This document shows, piece after piece, positions 31,048 through 39,200 of a stretch of DNA of 64,000 nt. The stretch lies in the NCBI RefSeq assembly GCF_008360935.1, contig NZ_SRXO01000016.1, positions 62,001 through 126,000 on the forward strand, read 5' to 3'. The notes beneath the pieces are model-generated. The model worked only from the letters and a program-made list of their open reading frames with translations, ran no database searches and was not told the DNA's origin. Each line of letters begins with the position of its first letter. The first letter of the stretch is position 1. This stretch comes from Siccirubricoccus phaeus. Its GTDB lineage: Bacteria > Pseudomonadota > Alphaproteobacteria > Acetobacterales > Acetobacteraceae. The position numbers and the translations under genes were made by a program.

Positions 31048-32150
31048 CGGAGCCTTTCCATGGTCATCTGGGATGACCATATGGCGTCGCCCGTCCCGGA
31101 GTCCAGGAGAATGGGCACTTTCCCCCCGCCCCCCGGCGTCTCCCGCACATAGGTCGGCCAGGCCAGCCCGGTCACCCGCCCACGCAGCCGCCGCAGCAGC
31201 GCCAGCCCCTCCGCCTCCGGCACATGGAAGCGGGCCGTCCCCGGCGCCGGGTCCAGCTGGTGCAGGTAATAGGGTTTTACTCGTGCCCGCAGCATGGCCC
31301 GGAACAGCCCTTCCAGCGCCGCCTCGCTGTCATTCACCCCGCGCAGCAGCACGCTCTGCCCCAGCAGCACCGCCCCCGCGCCATGCAGCCGCCGCAGCGC
31401 CGCCTGGGCCGCCGGGGCGAATTCCCGCGCATGGTTGGCATGGACGCAGAGATAGAGCGGCGCCTCCACCGCCAGCGCCTCGGCCAGCGCCGCCGTCACC
31501 AGCCGGGGCGCCGCCACCGGCACCCGGCTGTGGATGCGCAGGATCTCGATATGCGGGATCGCCGCCAGCCGCCGCAGCACCTCCCCCAGCCGCCGGGGCG
31601 AGAGCATCAGCGGGTCGCCGCCGGTCAGCACCACCTCCCGCACCTGCGGCGTCGCGGCGAACCAGGCGAGCGCCGCCTCCAGCTCCGCCTCGCTCAGCAG
31701 CCCGCCATCCGGCCCCACCGCCTCCCGCCGGAAGCAGAAGCGGCAATAGACCGGGCAGGCCAGCAGCGGCTTCAGCAGCGCCCGGTCCGGGTAGCGATGC
31801 ACCACCCCCTTCACCGGGGTGAAGGGCGCATCCGCCGTCGGGTCTTCCAGCTCATGCGGGGCGGTGATCAGCTCCGCCGGGTCGGGGAGGTATTGCCGGG
31901 CGATCGGGTCCGCCGGGTCGGCGGGGTCCATCAGCCTCGCCATCTCCGGCGTCACGGCGATGGCGTAGCGTTCCGCCACCGCCGCCACCCCAGCCCGCGC
32001 CGCCTCCGGCAGCAGCCCGGCCGCGATCAGCTCCCCGGCGCTGCGGAGGGTGCGGGCCGGCCGGCGCCCGCCCGCTGCCGTCAGGGCGGAAGCCGCCCGG
32101 GCAAGGTCCGGCGCGTCCTGGGCTGGGCGGGAGGGGAGGCCATCGGGCAT
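31044..32150 (-). CDS. epmB: EF-P beta-lysylation protein EpmB (lysine 2,3-aminomutase-like)
   Basis: A radical SAM enzyme of 368 residues that turns L-alpha-lysine into (R)-beta-lysine for attachment to EF-P. The cluster motif CPVYCRFCFRR (CxxxCxxC) is near residue 133, and REVVLTGGDPLML plus LRIHSRVPV follow as in lysine 2,3-aminomutases. The length, about 370, separates EpmB from the longer catabolic KamA. It is divergent from epmA (37 bp apart) and close to efp. Its stop overlaps the start of an antitoxin gene. The assignment rests strongly on context. Confidence 0.93.
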   Translation of the reverse strand: MPDGLPSRPAQDAPDLARAASALTAAGGRRPARTLRSAGELIAAGLLPEAARAGVAAVAERYAIAVTPEMARLMDPADPADPIARQYLPDPAELITAPHELEDPTADAPFTPVKGVVHRYPDRALLKPLLACPVYCRFCFRREAVGPDGGLLSEAELEAALAWFAATPQVREVVLTGGDPLMLSPRRLGEVLRRLAAIPHIEILRIHSRVPVAAPRLVTAALAEALAVEAPLYLCVHANHAREFAPAAQAALRRLHGAGAVLLGQSVLLRGVNDSEAALEGLFRAMLRARVKPYYLHQLDPAPGTARFHVPEAEGLALLRRLRGRVTGLAWPTYVRETPGGGGKVPILLDSGTGDAIWSSQMTMERLR

Positions 32151-32187
32151 GGTCCCGGGCAGCTAGTCCCTCAGGTCCCCCGACGCA

Positions 32188-33228
32188 ATGCCCGCATCCC
32201 CACCCCTCTCCCCACCCTGGCATCCGGAACGCCTCGCTGCCCGGCTGCCTTTCCTCCACCGCCGGGCGGCGCTGACCGCCGCCACCCGCGCCTTCTTCGC
32301 CGCCCGGGGCTTCACCGAGGTGGAGACCCCCTGCCTCGTCCCCGTGCCGGGGATGGAGGTGCATCTGCATGCCTTCCGCAGCGAATACGTGCCCCATCTC
32401 GGCCAGGGGGAAAGGCGGGTCCTCTGGCTCCGCACCTCGCCCGAACTTGCCCTGAAGCGGTTGCTGGTGGCAGGGGCCGGGCCGATCTTCGAACTCGCCC
32501 GGGTCTGGCGGAACGGCGAGGCGAGCCCGCGCCACGCCCCGGAATTCACCATGCTGGAATGGTATGCCCCCGGCCTCGGCCTCGCCGGCCTGATGGACCA
32601 GGTGGAGGCCTATCTCCGCGCCGTCGCCCCGCCCCTGGTCAGCCATGCAGGCGTGGCATGCGACCTGACCCTGCCCTTCGAGCGGCTGACCATGCAGGCG
32701 GCCTTCGCCCGCTGGTGCGGCGGCCTCGACATCCTCGCCACCGAGGGCGATGCGGCGAAGCTGCGCGCGGCGGCCGCCGCCATCGGCGTGACGCCGCGGG
32801 AGGATGAGGGCTGGGAGGACCTCTTCTTCCGCCTGCTGCTGGAACGCATCGAGCCGCAGCTCGGCCGCGGCCGCGCCACTTTCCTCACCCATTGGCCGAC
32901 GCCCCAGGCGGCGCTGGCCCGGCGCGACCCCGCCGACCCCCGCGCCGCGCTGCGCTTCGAGCTCTTCGTCGCCGGGATCGAGCTGGCCAACGCCTTCGAC
33001 GAGCTGACCGACCCGGTGGAGCAGCGCGCCCGCTTCACCGCCGATGTGGCGGAACGCCGCGCCCGCTACGGGAGCGAAGGCTGGGAGGTGGACGAGGATT
33101 TCCTCGCCGCGCTGGAACACGGCATGCCGGCGGGCAGCGGCATCGCCCTGGGCTTCGACCGGCTCGCGATGCTCGCCAGCGGGGCCCGGCGGATCGAGGA
33201 CGTGCTCTGGCTGCCGGCGCTGCCGTGA
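32188..33228 (+). CDS. epmA: EF-P--lysine ligase EpmA (PoxA/GenX)
   Basis: A class II lysyl-tRNA synthetase-like enzyme of 346 residues that lacks the anticodon-binding domain and attaches (beta-)lysine to the tip Lys of EF-P. Class II motifs are visible: FTEVETPCLVPVPGMEVHL, FELARVWRNGE (motif 2, near residue 103), EFTMLEWY, and GFDRLAML in motif 3 near the end. EIELANAFDEL-type sequence (GIELANAFDELTDP) supports lysine binding. The gene is divergent from epmB with a short shared promoter region, and efp is 3 kb away. Confidence 0.95.
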   Translation: MPASPPLSPPWHPERLAARLPFLHRRAALTAATRAFFAARGFTEVETPCLVPVPGMEVHLHAFRSEYVPHLGQGERRVLWLRTSPELALKRLLVAGAGPIFELARVWRNGEASPRHAPEFTMLEWYAPGLGLAGLMDQVEAYLRAVAPPLVSHAGVACDLTLPFERLTMQAAFARWCGGLDILATEGDAAKLRAAAAAIGVTPREDEGWEDLFFRLLLERIEPQLGRGRATFLTHWPTPQAALARRDPADPRAALRFELFVAGIELANAFDELTDPVEQRARFTADVAERRARYGSEGWEVDEDFLAALEHGMPAGSGIALGFDRLAMLASGARRIEDVLWLPALP

Positions 33229-33282
33229 CCGGCCCCGGCTGCACGGGCCTCAGCCGGTCTCCGGGGCGCCGCCGCCCGTGGC

Positions 33283-33726
33283 CTATTTCCGGTTGGGACT
33301 CACCCCGAAGGAGGTCTGCCCCGGCGGCCCGCCGCGATTGCCGCTGACGGAGCCGGACTGCCCATGCTGCCGCTTGCCCTTCGGCCCGCCATGGGCATGC
33401 GCCCGGCTGCCATGCGGCGCGTCGTCCTCCGGCCGGCCGAAGGCGGGACCGGCATCGGGGTCGGAGGCGAGGCGGCCAGCCACCTCGGCCTCCCCCAGCA
33501 TCGCCGCCGGGGCCTGGAGGGCGGGCAGGGAAAGCCGCACCAGCCCGCCTTCCAGCCCCGCCACGGTGGAGCGGGGCAGCCAGCGATGCTCCCCCGCCTC
33601 GCCGCGCATCAGCTTGAGATATTCGCCCTCCACCCGGTCCACCATGCCGACCGGGCGGCCATCGCTGCCGACCACTGGCGCGTGATCCGGAATCTCGCCG
33701 CGTTCCAGGCGTTGCGCGTTGGCCAT
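33283..33726 (-). CDS. DUF2171 domain protein
   Basis: A soluble protein of 147 residues. The first 70 residues form a DUF2171 (PRC-barrel-like) domain: APVVGSDGRPVGMVDRVEGEYLKL and HRWLPRSTVAGLEGGLVRLSL. The tail is low-complexity, rich in Gly, His, Ser and Lys (for example GPKGKRQHGQSGSVSGNRGG), and probably disordered. The function is unknown; such proteins are often stress-related. ATG 33726 follows a GAGGAAGCC stretch. It is convergent with epmA. Confidence 0.8.
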   Translation of the reverse strand: MANAQRLERGEIPDHAPVVGSDGRPVGMVDRVEGEYLKLMRGEAGEHRWLPRSTVAGLEGGLVRLSLPALQAPAAMLGEAEVAGRLASDPDAGPAFGRPEDDAPHGSRAHAHGGPKGKRQHGQSGSVSGNRGGPPGQTSFGVSPNRK

Positions 33727-34176
33727 GGCTTCCTCCTGCCGGTGGGCGGGAGAACGGCAGGGCAGGGCCGGGGTTCAGCGGCCTGCTGCGGCCTTCCGCA
33801 ACCGTGCCGGCTTTCCGGCCGCGGCGCGGGGGCTCGGCGGGGCGGCCGGCGGCCTGCGGCAGCCGCGGCAAGGCGTTGCGGCCGGGCTGCGTAGGGCAGC
33901 CTTCCGCCGCGGCGGGACGACCGGCGTGCAGCAACCATCGGCAAGGGTGCGGCGCCCGTAACGGCGGCGGCAGCCTTCGGCCAGGGCGCGACGGCCGTCG
34001 CGGCATGCGGCAACCTTCCGCCGGGCCAGGCGGCCGGGCATGCGGCCGCCGCCGGGCAGGCAGGCGAAATCCCGCGATGCCCCCTACACCCCCCCCGCCC
34101 GCCGCCCATCCGGGGCGGGCAGTGCCCCGCCGCAACCGCCCCGCCGCCCTGCCGTTGCCGCCGGATGCAAGGCCCC
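33727..34176. other. Intergenic region with degenerate GC-rich repeats
   Basis: The 450-bp gap holds no credible gene. It repeats phrases such as GCAGCCTTCCGCC, GCAGCCTTCGGCC and GCAACCTTCCGCC at roughly 70-100 bp intervals (about 33898-34022), giving a decayed repeat. Promoters for the two divergent genes must also be here. Confidence 0.45.
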
Positions 34177-34749
34177 ATGGAAGCCATCCTGCTCTGGTTC
34201 ATCCTGCCGCTCTGGCTGGCGGCGGGGGTGGCGGATTGGCTCTGCCACCGCGCGACCCACATCGCCACCACCACCGGCGCGAAGGAATCGCTGATGCATA
34301 TCGCCATGCTGGGGATCGCCGGCGTGCCGGTGGTGGCGGGGCTGTTCCTGCAGGTGAACGCCCTGCTCATCGCCGTCATGCTGCTTGCCTTCCTGGCGCA
34401 TGAGGCGGTGGCGCTGTGGGATGTCAGCTACGCCACGCCGCGGCGGGAGGTGAATTTCATCGAGCAGCATGTGCACAGCTTCCTCGAGCTGGTGCCGCTG
34501 ATGGCGATCATCGCCGTCGTCACCCTGCACTGGGACCAGGCGCTGGCGCTGTTCGGCCTGGGCGAGGCGCGCGCCGACTGGACGCTGCGGTGGAAGGAGC
34601 CGCCGCTGCCGACGCTCTATGTCGGCGGCATCCTGCTCTCGATCCTGCTGCTGGAGCTGCTGCCCTATGCGGAGGAGCTGTGGCGCTGCTGGCGGGCCGG
34701 CAACGGCTTCCTGCACCCGGCGCCGCGGCGGCGGCCGCGGCCCGAATGA
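34177..34749 (+). CDS. His-rich multi-spanning membrane protein, unknown function
   Basis: I do not recognise this family with confidence. The protein has about 190 residues and five hydrophobic segments, at about 3-20, 41-60, 62-80, 105-125 and 148-168. Several His and acidic residues sit at membrane edges: DWLCHRATH near residue 22, LAHEAVALWD near 76, and FIEQHVHSFLE near 97. The pattern resembles metal-binding membrane enzymes. CAAGG lies 4 nt before ATG 34177; ATG 34165 would add four residues. It has no close operon partner and is convergent with the VOC gene. Confidence 0.7.
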   Translation: MEAILLWFILPLWLAAGVADWLCHRATHIATTTGAKESLMHIAMLGIAGVPVVAGLFLQVNALLIAVMLLAFLAHEAVALWDVSYATPRREVNFIEQHVHSFLELVPLMAIIAVVTLHWDQALALFGLGEARADWTLRWKEPPLPTLYVGGILLSILLLELLPYAEELWRCWRAGNGFLHPAPRRRPRPE

Positions 34750-34764
34750 CCGCCGGCGCGGCGG

Positions 34765-35190
34765 TCAGCCGGCCCCGGGCCCGGCCAGGGCCTGGGAGAA
34801 GCGCAGCAGATAGCCGTCCGGATCCTGCACCAGGAATTGCCGCACCGTGACCGCGCCCTCGCCGACGCGGTAGCGCTTCACCTCCGGCGGCATGAAGAGC
34901 GGGTGGCCGGCCGCGGCCAGAGCGGCGAGAATCGGGTCGAGGTCATCGACCGCGATCTCGAAATTCACATGCCGGCCGAAGGGCGGCGTGGTGGGCGCCA
35001 CTGCCCAGCGATGCGGCCTCTCCTTCGGCAGCTCGTCCAGCATGAGGCGGGAACCGTCGCGCTCCAGGCAGGCGAAGCCGTCCTCCGGCCGGTCAAACAG
35101 CACGCGGAAGCCGCAGGCGCCGCACCAGAAGGCCAGGCTGCAGGCGAGTTCCGTCACCATCAGCTCCGGCACCAGGGCGGGGTGCCTCAT
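34765..35190 (-). CDS. VOC (glyoxalase/bleomycin-resistance fold) protein
   Basis: A small protein of 141 residues of the vicinal oxygen chelate superfamily. It begins [18 protein letters not shown] and ends with [20 protein letters not shown], the usual first and last betalphabetabeta signatures. Metal-binding residues are only partly conserved, so it may bind a ligand rather than catalyse. ATG 35190 overlaps the thiE stop (ATGA), so it is coupled to thiE. A role in thiamine metabolism is possible from context but not shown. Confidence 0.82.
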   Translation of the reverse strand: MRHPALVPELMVTELACSLAFWCGACGFRVLFDRPEDGFACLERDGSRLMLDELPKERPHRWAVAPTTPPFGRHVNFEIAVDDLDPILAALAAAGHPLFMPPEVKRYRVGEGAVTVRQFLVQDPDGYLLRFSQALAGPGAG

Positions 35191-35813
35191 GCCGCGGCGA
35201 TCGCGGCGTTCATGGCGCGCACGCCGGCCGCCGGCCCTTCCGGGTGGTTCCAGACAGCGCCGACCACCGCCAGGAAATCCGCGCCGGCGCGGACCAGCGG
35301 GGCGCAATTCTGCGCGGTGATGCCGCCGATCGCGACCGAGGGGATCTCGAACATCTCGCTCCACCATTCGAGGATTTCGGGCATGGCGCGGTGCTGCGTC
35401 TCCTTCGTGCCGGTGGGGAAGAAGGCGCCGAAGGCGACGTAATCCGCGCCGAGCTCGCCCGCCACCATCGCCAGGTGCCGGCTGGCATGGCAGGTGATGC
35501 CGAGGATCTTCCCCTCCAGCAGCCTGCGCGCCGCCGCGTGGTCGCCATCCTCCTGCCCCAGATGCGCGCCGTCGCAGCCGAGCTCGGCGGCCAGGGTGGC
35601 ATTGTCGTTCAGCAGGAAGGCGACCTCCCGCGCCTGGGCGATGGGCATCAGCGCTTCGGTCGCCCGCCGGATCTCGTCCGGCGCCGCGTCCTTCAGCCGG
35701 AGCTGCAGGCAGGCGACGTCGCCGGCATCCAGCGCCGCCGCCAGCAGCTCCGCGAAGCCAGGCGGCAGCACCGGTGGCGTGATGAGGTAGAGTCGGCAGC
35801 GATCCTCGGTCAT
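35187..35813 (-). CDS. thiE: Thiamine phosphate synthase
   Basis: ThiE joins the pyrimidine and thiazole phosphates to make thiamine phosphate. The protein has 208 residues. LYLITPP opens the barrel; [55 protein letters not shown] and [11 protein letters not shown] follow, as in ThiE. The family's Ser/Thr at the pyrophosphate site is varied here (GITCHA). It could be a ThiE-like paralogue if a second copy exists. I looked for a TPP riboswitch in the 123 bp upstream and saw none. The VOC gene follows by an ATGA overlap. Confidence 0.85.
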   Translation of the reverse strand: MTEDRCRLYLITPPVLPPGFAELLAAALDAGDVACLQLRLKDAAPDEIRRATEALMPIAQAREVAFLLNDNATLAAELGCDGAHLGQEDGDHAAARRLLEGKILGITCHASRHLAMVAGELGADYVAFGAFFPTGTKETQHRAMPEILEWWSEMFEIPSVAIGGITAQNCAPLVRAGADFLAVVGAVWNHPEGPAAGVRAMNAAIAAA

Positions 35814-35936
35814 GGCGTGGTCTGTGGCCGGTTTGCCGGGCGATGGGAAGGGCAGGCTCAAGGGTTCAGACGGGGGTGGGCGCACCGTGTCCAGCCGGCC
35901 CTTGGCGGGCGGAGTTTGCGAGGGCCGGCGCCTCTC

Positions 35937-36578
35937 TCAGGTTGCGCGGCTCTCGGCCACTTCCCGCATCGCCTCCGCCACCGCCCTGTCCCTTCCGTCC
36001 TCGCTGCCCGCCAGCCCGGCGATGGCGCCGTCGCGATCCGCCGCGCTGCGGTTCTGGCTCAGCTTCCGCTTCCCCGTCAGCCGCTCGATCCGCAGCTCGA
36101 ACCCCACGATCCCCTTGAGCTGCGCCGCGACGAATTCCGCCGGCGCATCCGCCACCGCCCAGGGGGCCGGCTGCGCCGCCTCCTTCTCCCGCGTCAGCGC
36201 GCTGACGATGCCGAGCAGCCGCGTTGCGTCCTCGATGAGCTCGACCGTCCCCTCGGCATGCACCGCCTCGTAATTCCAGGTCGGCACCACCCTGTGGGTC
36301 TCGGCCTTGGAGGGGTACCAATTGGGCGAGACATAACCCTCGGCCCCGCGGAACACCGCGACCGCCCGCCCCGCCTCCCGCAGCGCCCGCCAATGCGGGT
36401 TGGCGCGCGCCAGGTGGCCGATCAGCACGCCGCGCCCTGCATCCAGCGTCAGCGGCAGGTGGGTGACGTCCGGCACGCCGCCGGCGCCGTTCGAGACCAG
36501 CAGCGCCAGCCGGGCCTCGCGGATCAGGGCGTGCAGGATCTCCGGGCGGTCCTCCCGGAAGGCGGGCGGGGTGTACAT
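35937..36578 (-). CDS. FMN-binding negative transcriptional regulator, PaiB-like
   Basis: A protein of 213 residues of the PaiB family, which has a split-barrel FMN-binding fold. It begins MYTPPAFREDRPEILHAL and shows HLPLTLDAG, GHLARANPHW and SPNWYPSKAETHRVVPTWNYEAVHAEG, all typical. Bacillus PaiB represses sporulation and protease genes, but most members probably are flavin-dependent enzymes or sensors. It stands upstream of thiE on the same strand with a 123-bp gap. The family is firm; the role is not. Confidence 0.88.
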   Translation of the reverse strand: MYTPPAFREDRPEILHALIREARLALLVSNGAGGVPDVTHLPLTLDAGRGVLIGHLARANPHWRALREAGRAVAVFRGAEGYVSPNWYPSKAETHRVVPTWNYEAVHAEGTVELIEDATRLLGIVSALTREKEAAQPAPWAVADAPAEFVAAQLKGIVGFELRIERLTGKRKLSQNRSAADRDGAIAGLAGSEDGRDRAVAEAMREVAESRAT

Positions 36579-36610
36579 GCCGCCAGCCTGCCGCAGCCGG
36601 GGCCGGAATG

Positions 36611-36805
36611 CTACCGGCGCCGGGAGGGTTGCGGCTTCTCGATCCGGCCGGCGGCGGTCTCCGTCGCTTCCCGCTCGCCATGCGGGCGGCCCTTGGGCTC
36701 GGCCTCGCCGGCTGCCTTGCCGTTGCCGTCGCGGTGCTCCGGGTCCGGGGTCTTCTCCTCGGGCTTCCAGCGGGTGTCGTTACCGCGCTTCGGGTCGTTG
36801 GCCAT
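36611..36805 (-). CDS. Small hydrophilic protein, 64 residues
   Basis: A very hydrophilic protein of 64 residues starting MANDPKRGNDTRWKPEEK, with many charged residues, Gly and Pro and no hydrophobic core, so it is probably disordered. I do not recognise the family; such proteins are often stress-linked. AAGGAGC lies before ATG 36805. The stop at 36611 is 33 bp from the PaiB-like start on the same strand, so they may be cotranscribed. The gene is short, but composition and ribosome-binding site support it. Confidence 0.6.
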   Translation of the reverse strand: MANDPKRGNDTRWKPEEKTPDPEHRDGNGKAAGEAEPKGRPHGEREATETAAGRIEKPQPSRRR

Positions 36806-37054
36806 GGCGCGCGCTCCTTCGGTTTGCCGGCGGAACGCCGGGGGCGGCGCGGGGTTGCGCGCGTTGTCCGGGGGCCTGCCGGCGCCGGGGGTCCCGGGCC
36901 GGGCCGGCGGAGACGTTCCGTGCCGGCCGCGCCCGGCGGAGGAGCCGGGGCCGGCGGCCCCGTTTCCGCCGCCTGCCCTGCCGGCCGGCAAGGTCGCCGC
37001 GCCGGCCGCCACCCTGGGCCGGCCGGCCCCTCGCAACTGCGCAAGGACGTGCCC

Positions 37055-38113
37055 ATGCCGCCATTGCCGCTTTGGCTTTCCCTGGTCTTCGTTTTCGTGA
37101 TCGCCCCGCTGCTCGCCGTGCTCGCCCTGGCAGCGGTGCATGCGGTGCTGGACCGGCTGCTGGCGCACCGCCAGGCGCCGGTGCTGCACCAGGTGCTGGC
37201 GCAGGGCCGCCCTTCCCTGGCCGTCGCCGCCGCGCTGCTGGCGGTGCAGGCGGCGCTGCCCGCGGTGGAGCTGCCCGGCCCGCTCTTCGCGGCGGCGGAC
37301 CGGCTGACCGCCCTCGCCCTGGTCGGTGCGCTGGGCTGGTCGCTGACGCGCAAGGTGGCGGCGGTGTTCGATGCCTATCTGGACGGCGATGCGGGGGCCG
37401 ACGCGAATTGGCTGATCCGCCGGCGCCGCACGCAATTGACCGTGTTCCGCCGGCTGGCCGTGGCGGCAGGGCTGGCCATTACGGCGGGGCTGGTGCTGAC
37501 GGCCATCCCCGCGGTCCGTGCGGTCGGCCTCAGCCTCTTCGCCTCGGCGGGCGTCGCCGGCATCGTCGCCGGTATCGCGGCACGGCCGGCGGTCTCCAAC
37601 CTCATCGCCGGCATCCAATTGGCGCTGACCCAGCCCATCCGCCTGGGCGATGCGGTGCTGGTGGAGAATGAGTGGGGGCATGTGACGGAGATCACCGCCA
37701 CCTTCGTTACCATCACCACCTGGGACCAGCGCTCCCTGGTGGTGCCGCTGGGCTATTTCATGGAGCGGCCGATCCGCAATTGGACGAAGACCAGCAGCCA
37801 GTTGATCGACACCATCTTCCTCTACGTGGATTTCGCCGTGCCGGTGGAGGCGATCCGCGCCGAGGCGAAGCGCATCCTGGAGGAGACGAAGCTGTGGGAC
37901 GGCCGGGTTTTCGCCGTGCAGGTGACGGATATCCGGGAGCGCAGCATGGAGGTGCGGGTGCTGATGAGCGCGGCCAATGCAGGGGTGATGTTCGACCTGC
38001 GCTGCATCATGCGGGAGAAGCTGATCGCCTGGCTGGCGCGGGAGTATCCGCAGGGGCTGCCGCAGGAGAGGCTGGAATTGGCGCGGCCGCCGCGGGCGCG
38101 GCAGGTGGCGTAG
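37055..38113 (+). CDS. Mechanosensitive ion channel, MscS family
   Basis: A membrane channel of 352 residues of the MscS family, which opens under membrane tension. About four helices are visible (8-32, 45-62, 75-90, 130-155), then the pore helix near 157-185 with Gly/Ala packing (LFASAGVAGIVAGIAARPAVSNLIAG). The cytoplasmic beta domain starts with PIRLGDAV and shows ITTWDQRSLVVPLGYFMERPIRNWT. AAGGA precedes ATG 37055 at 7 nt. The upstream in-frame ORF to 36608 has no start signal. A GC-rich double hairpin follows the stop at once. Confidence 0.92.
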   Translation: MPPLPLWLSLVFVFVIAPLLAVLALAAVHAVLDRLLAHRQAPVLHQVLAQGRPSLAVAAALLAVQAALPAVELPGPLFAAADRLTALALVGALGWSLTRKVAAVFDAYLDGDAGADANWLIRRRRTQLTVFRRLAVAAGLAITAGLVLTAIPAVRAVGLSLFASAGVAGIVAGIAARPAVSNLIAGIQLALTQPIRLGDAVLVENEWGHVTEITATFVTITTWDQRSLVVPLGYFMERPIRNWTKTSSQLIDTIFLYVDFAVPVEAIRAEAKRILEETKLWDGRVFAVQVTDIRERSMEVRVLMSAANAGVMFDLRCIMREKLIAWLAREYPQGLPQERLELARPPRARQVA

Positions 38114-38136
38114 CGGGGCTCCGCCCCGGGCCCCGG

Positions 38137-38186
38137 CAGGGGGCGCTGCCCCCTGCACCCCCGCCGGGGGGTGGACCACCCCCCGG
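38137..38186. repeat. GC-rich double hairpin, copy 2
   Basis: CAGGGGGC-GCT-GCCCCCTG (38137-38155) is followed by CCGGGGGGTGG-A-CCACCCCCCGG (38164-38186), nearly identical to 27481-27530 over about 75 bp. It begins 24 nt after the mscS-like stop and lies between convergent genes, so it may work as a terminator here. Confidence 0.85.
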
Positions 38187-38282
38187 ACCCCGGTCTGAGT
38201 CTTGCGGTTCGACCTGCGGACTCGCAGCGAGGTCCGCTCCGGCGGGGGTGGCGGCGCTGCCGCCAGCGGTAGCCCCCGTTTT

Positions 38283-39119
38283 TCAGCCTTCGCCCTCGTC
38301 GGGGATCTGCAGCATCGTGCCGCAGGCCTTGCAGTGCACCGCATCCGGCTCATGCCGCGTGAGGCCACAGGACGGGCAGGGGAAGCGCACCTTCGCCGGC
38401 CGGAACAGCGTCTGCGCCAGGCGCAGGAACAGCGTGACCCCGGCCAGCATGATGACGGCGGAGAGCAGCCGCCCGGTGGTGCCCGGCAGGGTGATGTCGC
38501 CGAAGCCCGTCGTCGTCAGGGTGGTGACGGTGAAGTAGAGCGCGTCGGCGTAATTGGTGATGGCCGGGTTGCTGCGGTGCTGCGTCTCGAACACCACGCC
38601 GGTCATGACGAAGAGGAAGACGCCGAGCTGCGTGGCGGCGAGCGCCGCCTCCTCATTCCTGCGGAAGAAGGGCAGGTCGGAACGCAGCGAGGCGATCAGC
38701 CGCACCGAATGCAGCAGCCGCAAGGTGCGGAGCACGCGGAGGAAGCCGAGCGCGCCGCTGAGCAGCGGCGCCAGCAGCAGGGAAAGGATGGCGACCAGAT
38801 CCGCCACCGCCAGCGGCCGCAGCAACGCCCGCACCGGCCTGCCATTGGCGGCAAGGCGCAGCCCGAATTCCCCGAGCAGCACCAGGCCGAGCGCGACATC
38901 GCCCGCCAGCACCATCGGCGTGCGCGGCTGGAAGGAGGCGGCGACGATCCAGCCGAGGCTGGCGGCATCGAGCGCCAGCAGCCCGTAGCGGAAGCGCTTC
39001 GCCTCCGGCGTCATCGCCTCATACAGATGCCGCAGCCTCACCCGCCAGCTATGCCGGCGGGGGGAGGCGGCCGGCATGGCGCCGGGCGTGCGGTGCGCTC
39101 GTCTCCGTCCCAGCATCAC
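38283..39119 (-). CDS. Potassium channel-type ion transporter with C-terminal zinc ribbon
   Basis: A six-helix voltage-gated-type channel of 278 residues. Segments S1-S4 cover about 45-135, with an Arg-rich helix FLRVLRTLRLLHSVRLIASL as S4. The pore loop TTLTTTGFGDI near residue 205 has a GFGD selectivity filter. After the last helix a zinc ribbon of two CxxC knuckles (CPSCGLTRHEPDAVHCKACG) ends the protein, which is unusual for a channel. The start is uncertain: ATG 39119 is used; ATG 39077 would be 14 residues shorter. It stands between mscS-like and argG genes. Confidence 0.87.
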   Translation of the reverse strand: MMLGRRRAHRTPGAMPAASPRRHSWRVRLRHLYEAMTPEAKRFRYGLLALDAASLGWIVAASFQPRTPMVLAGDVALGLVLLGEFGLRLAANGRPVRALLRPLAVADLVAILSLLLAPLLSGALGFLRVLRTLRLLHSVRLIASLRSDLPFFRRNEEAALAATQLGVFLFVMTGVVFETQHRSNPAITNYADALYFTVTTLTTTGFGDITLPGTTGRLLSAVIMLAGVTLFLRLAQTLFRPAKVRFPCPSCGLTRHEPDAVHCKACGTMLQIPDEGEG

Positions 39120-39200
39120 GCCCCGCCCGTCGGTCGCCCGCCGTATTGAGCATGCCGGCGGCCGCGCCTCAAGCGGCCGCGATGCGGGGCGCCGGCGGCG

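Noticed and set aside
35814-35936. TPP riboswitch upstream of thiE
   Set aside because: The conserved CUGAGA and related segments are not seen in this stretch on the minus strand.
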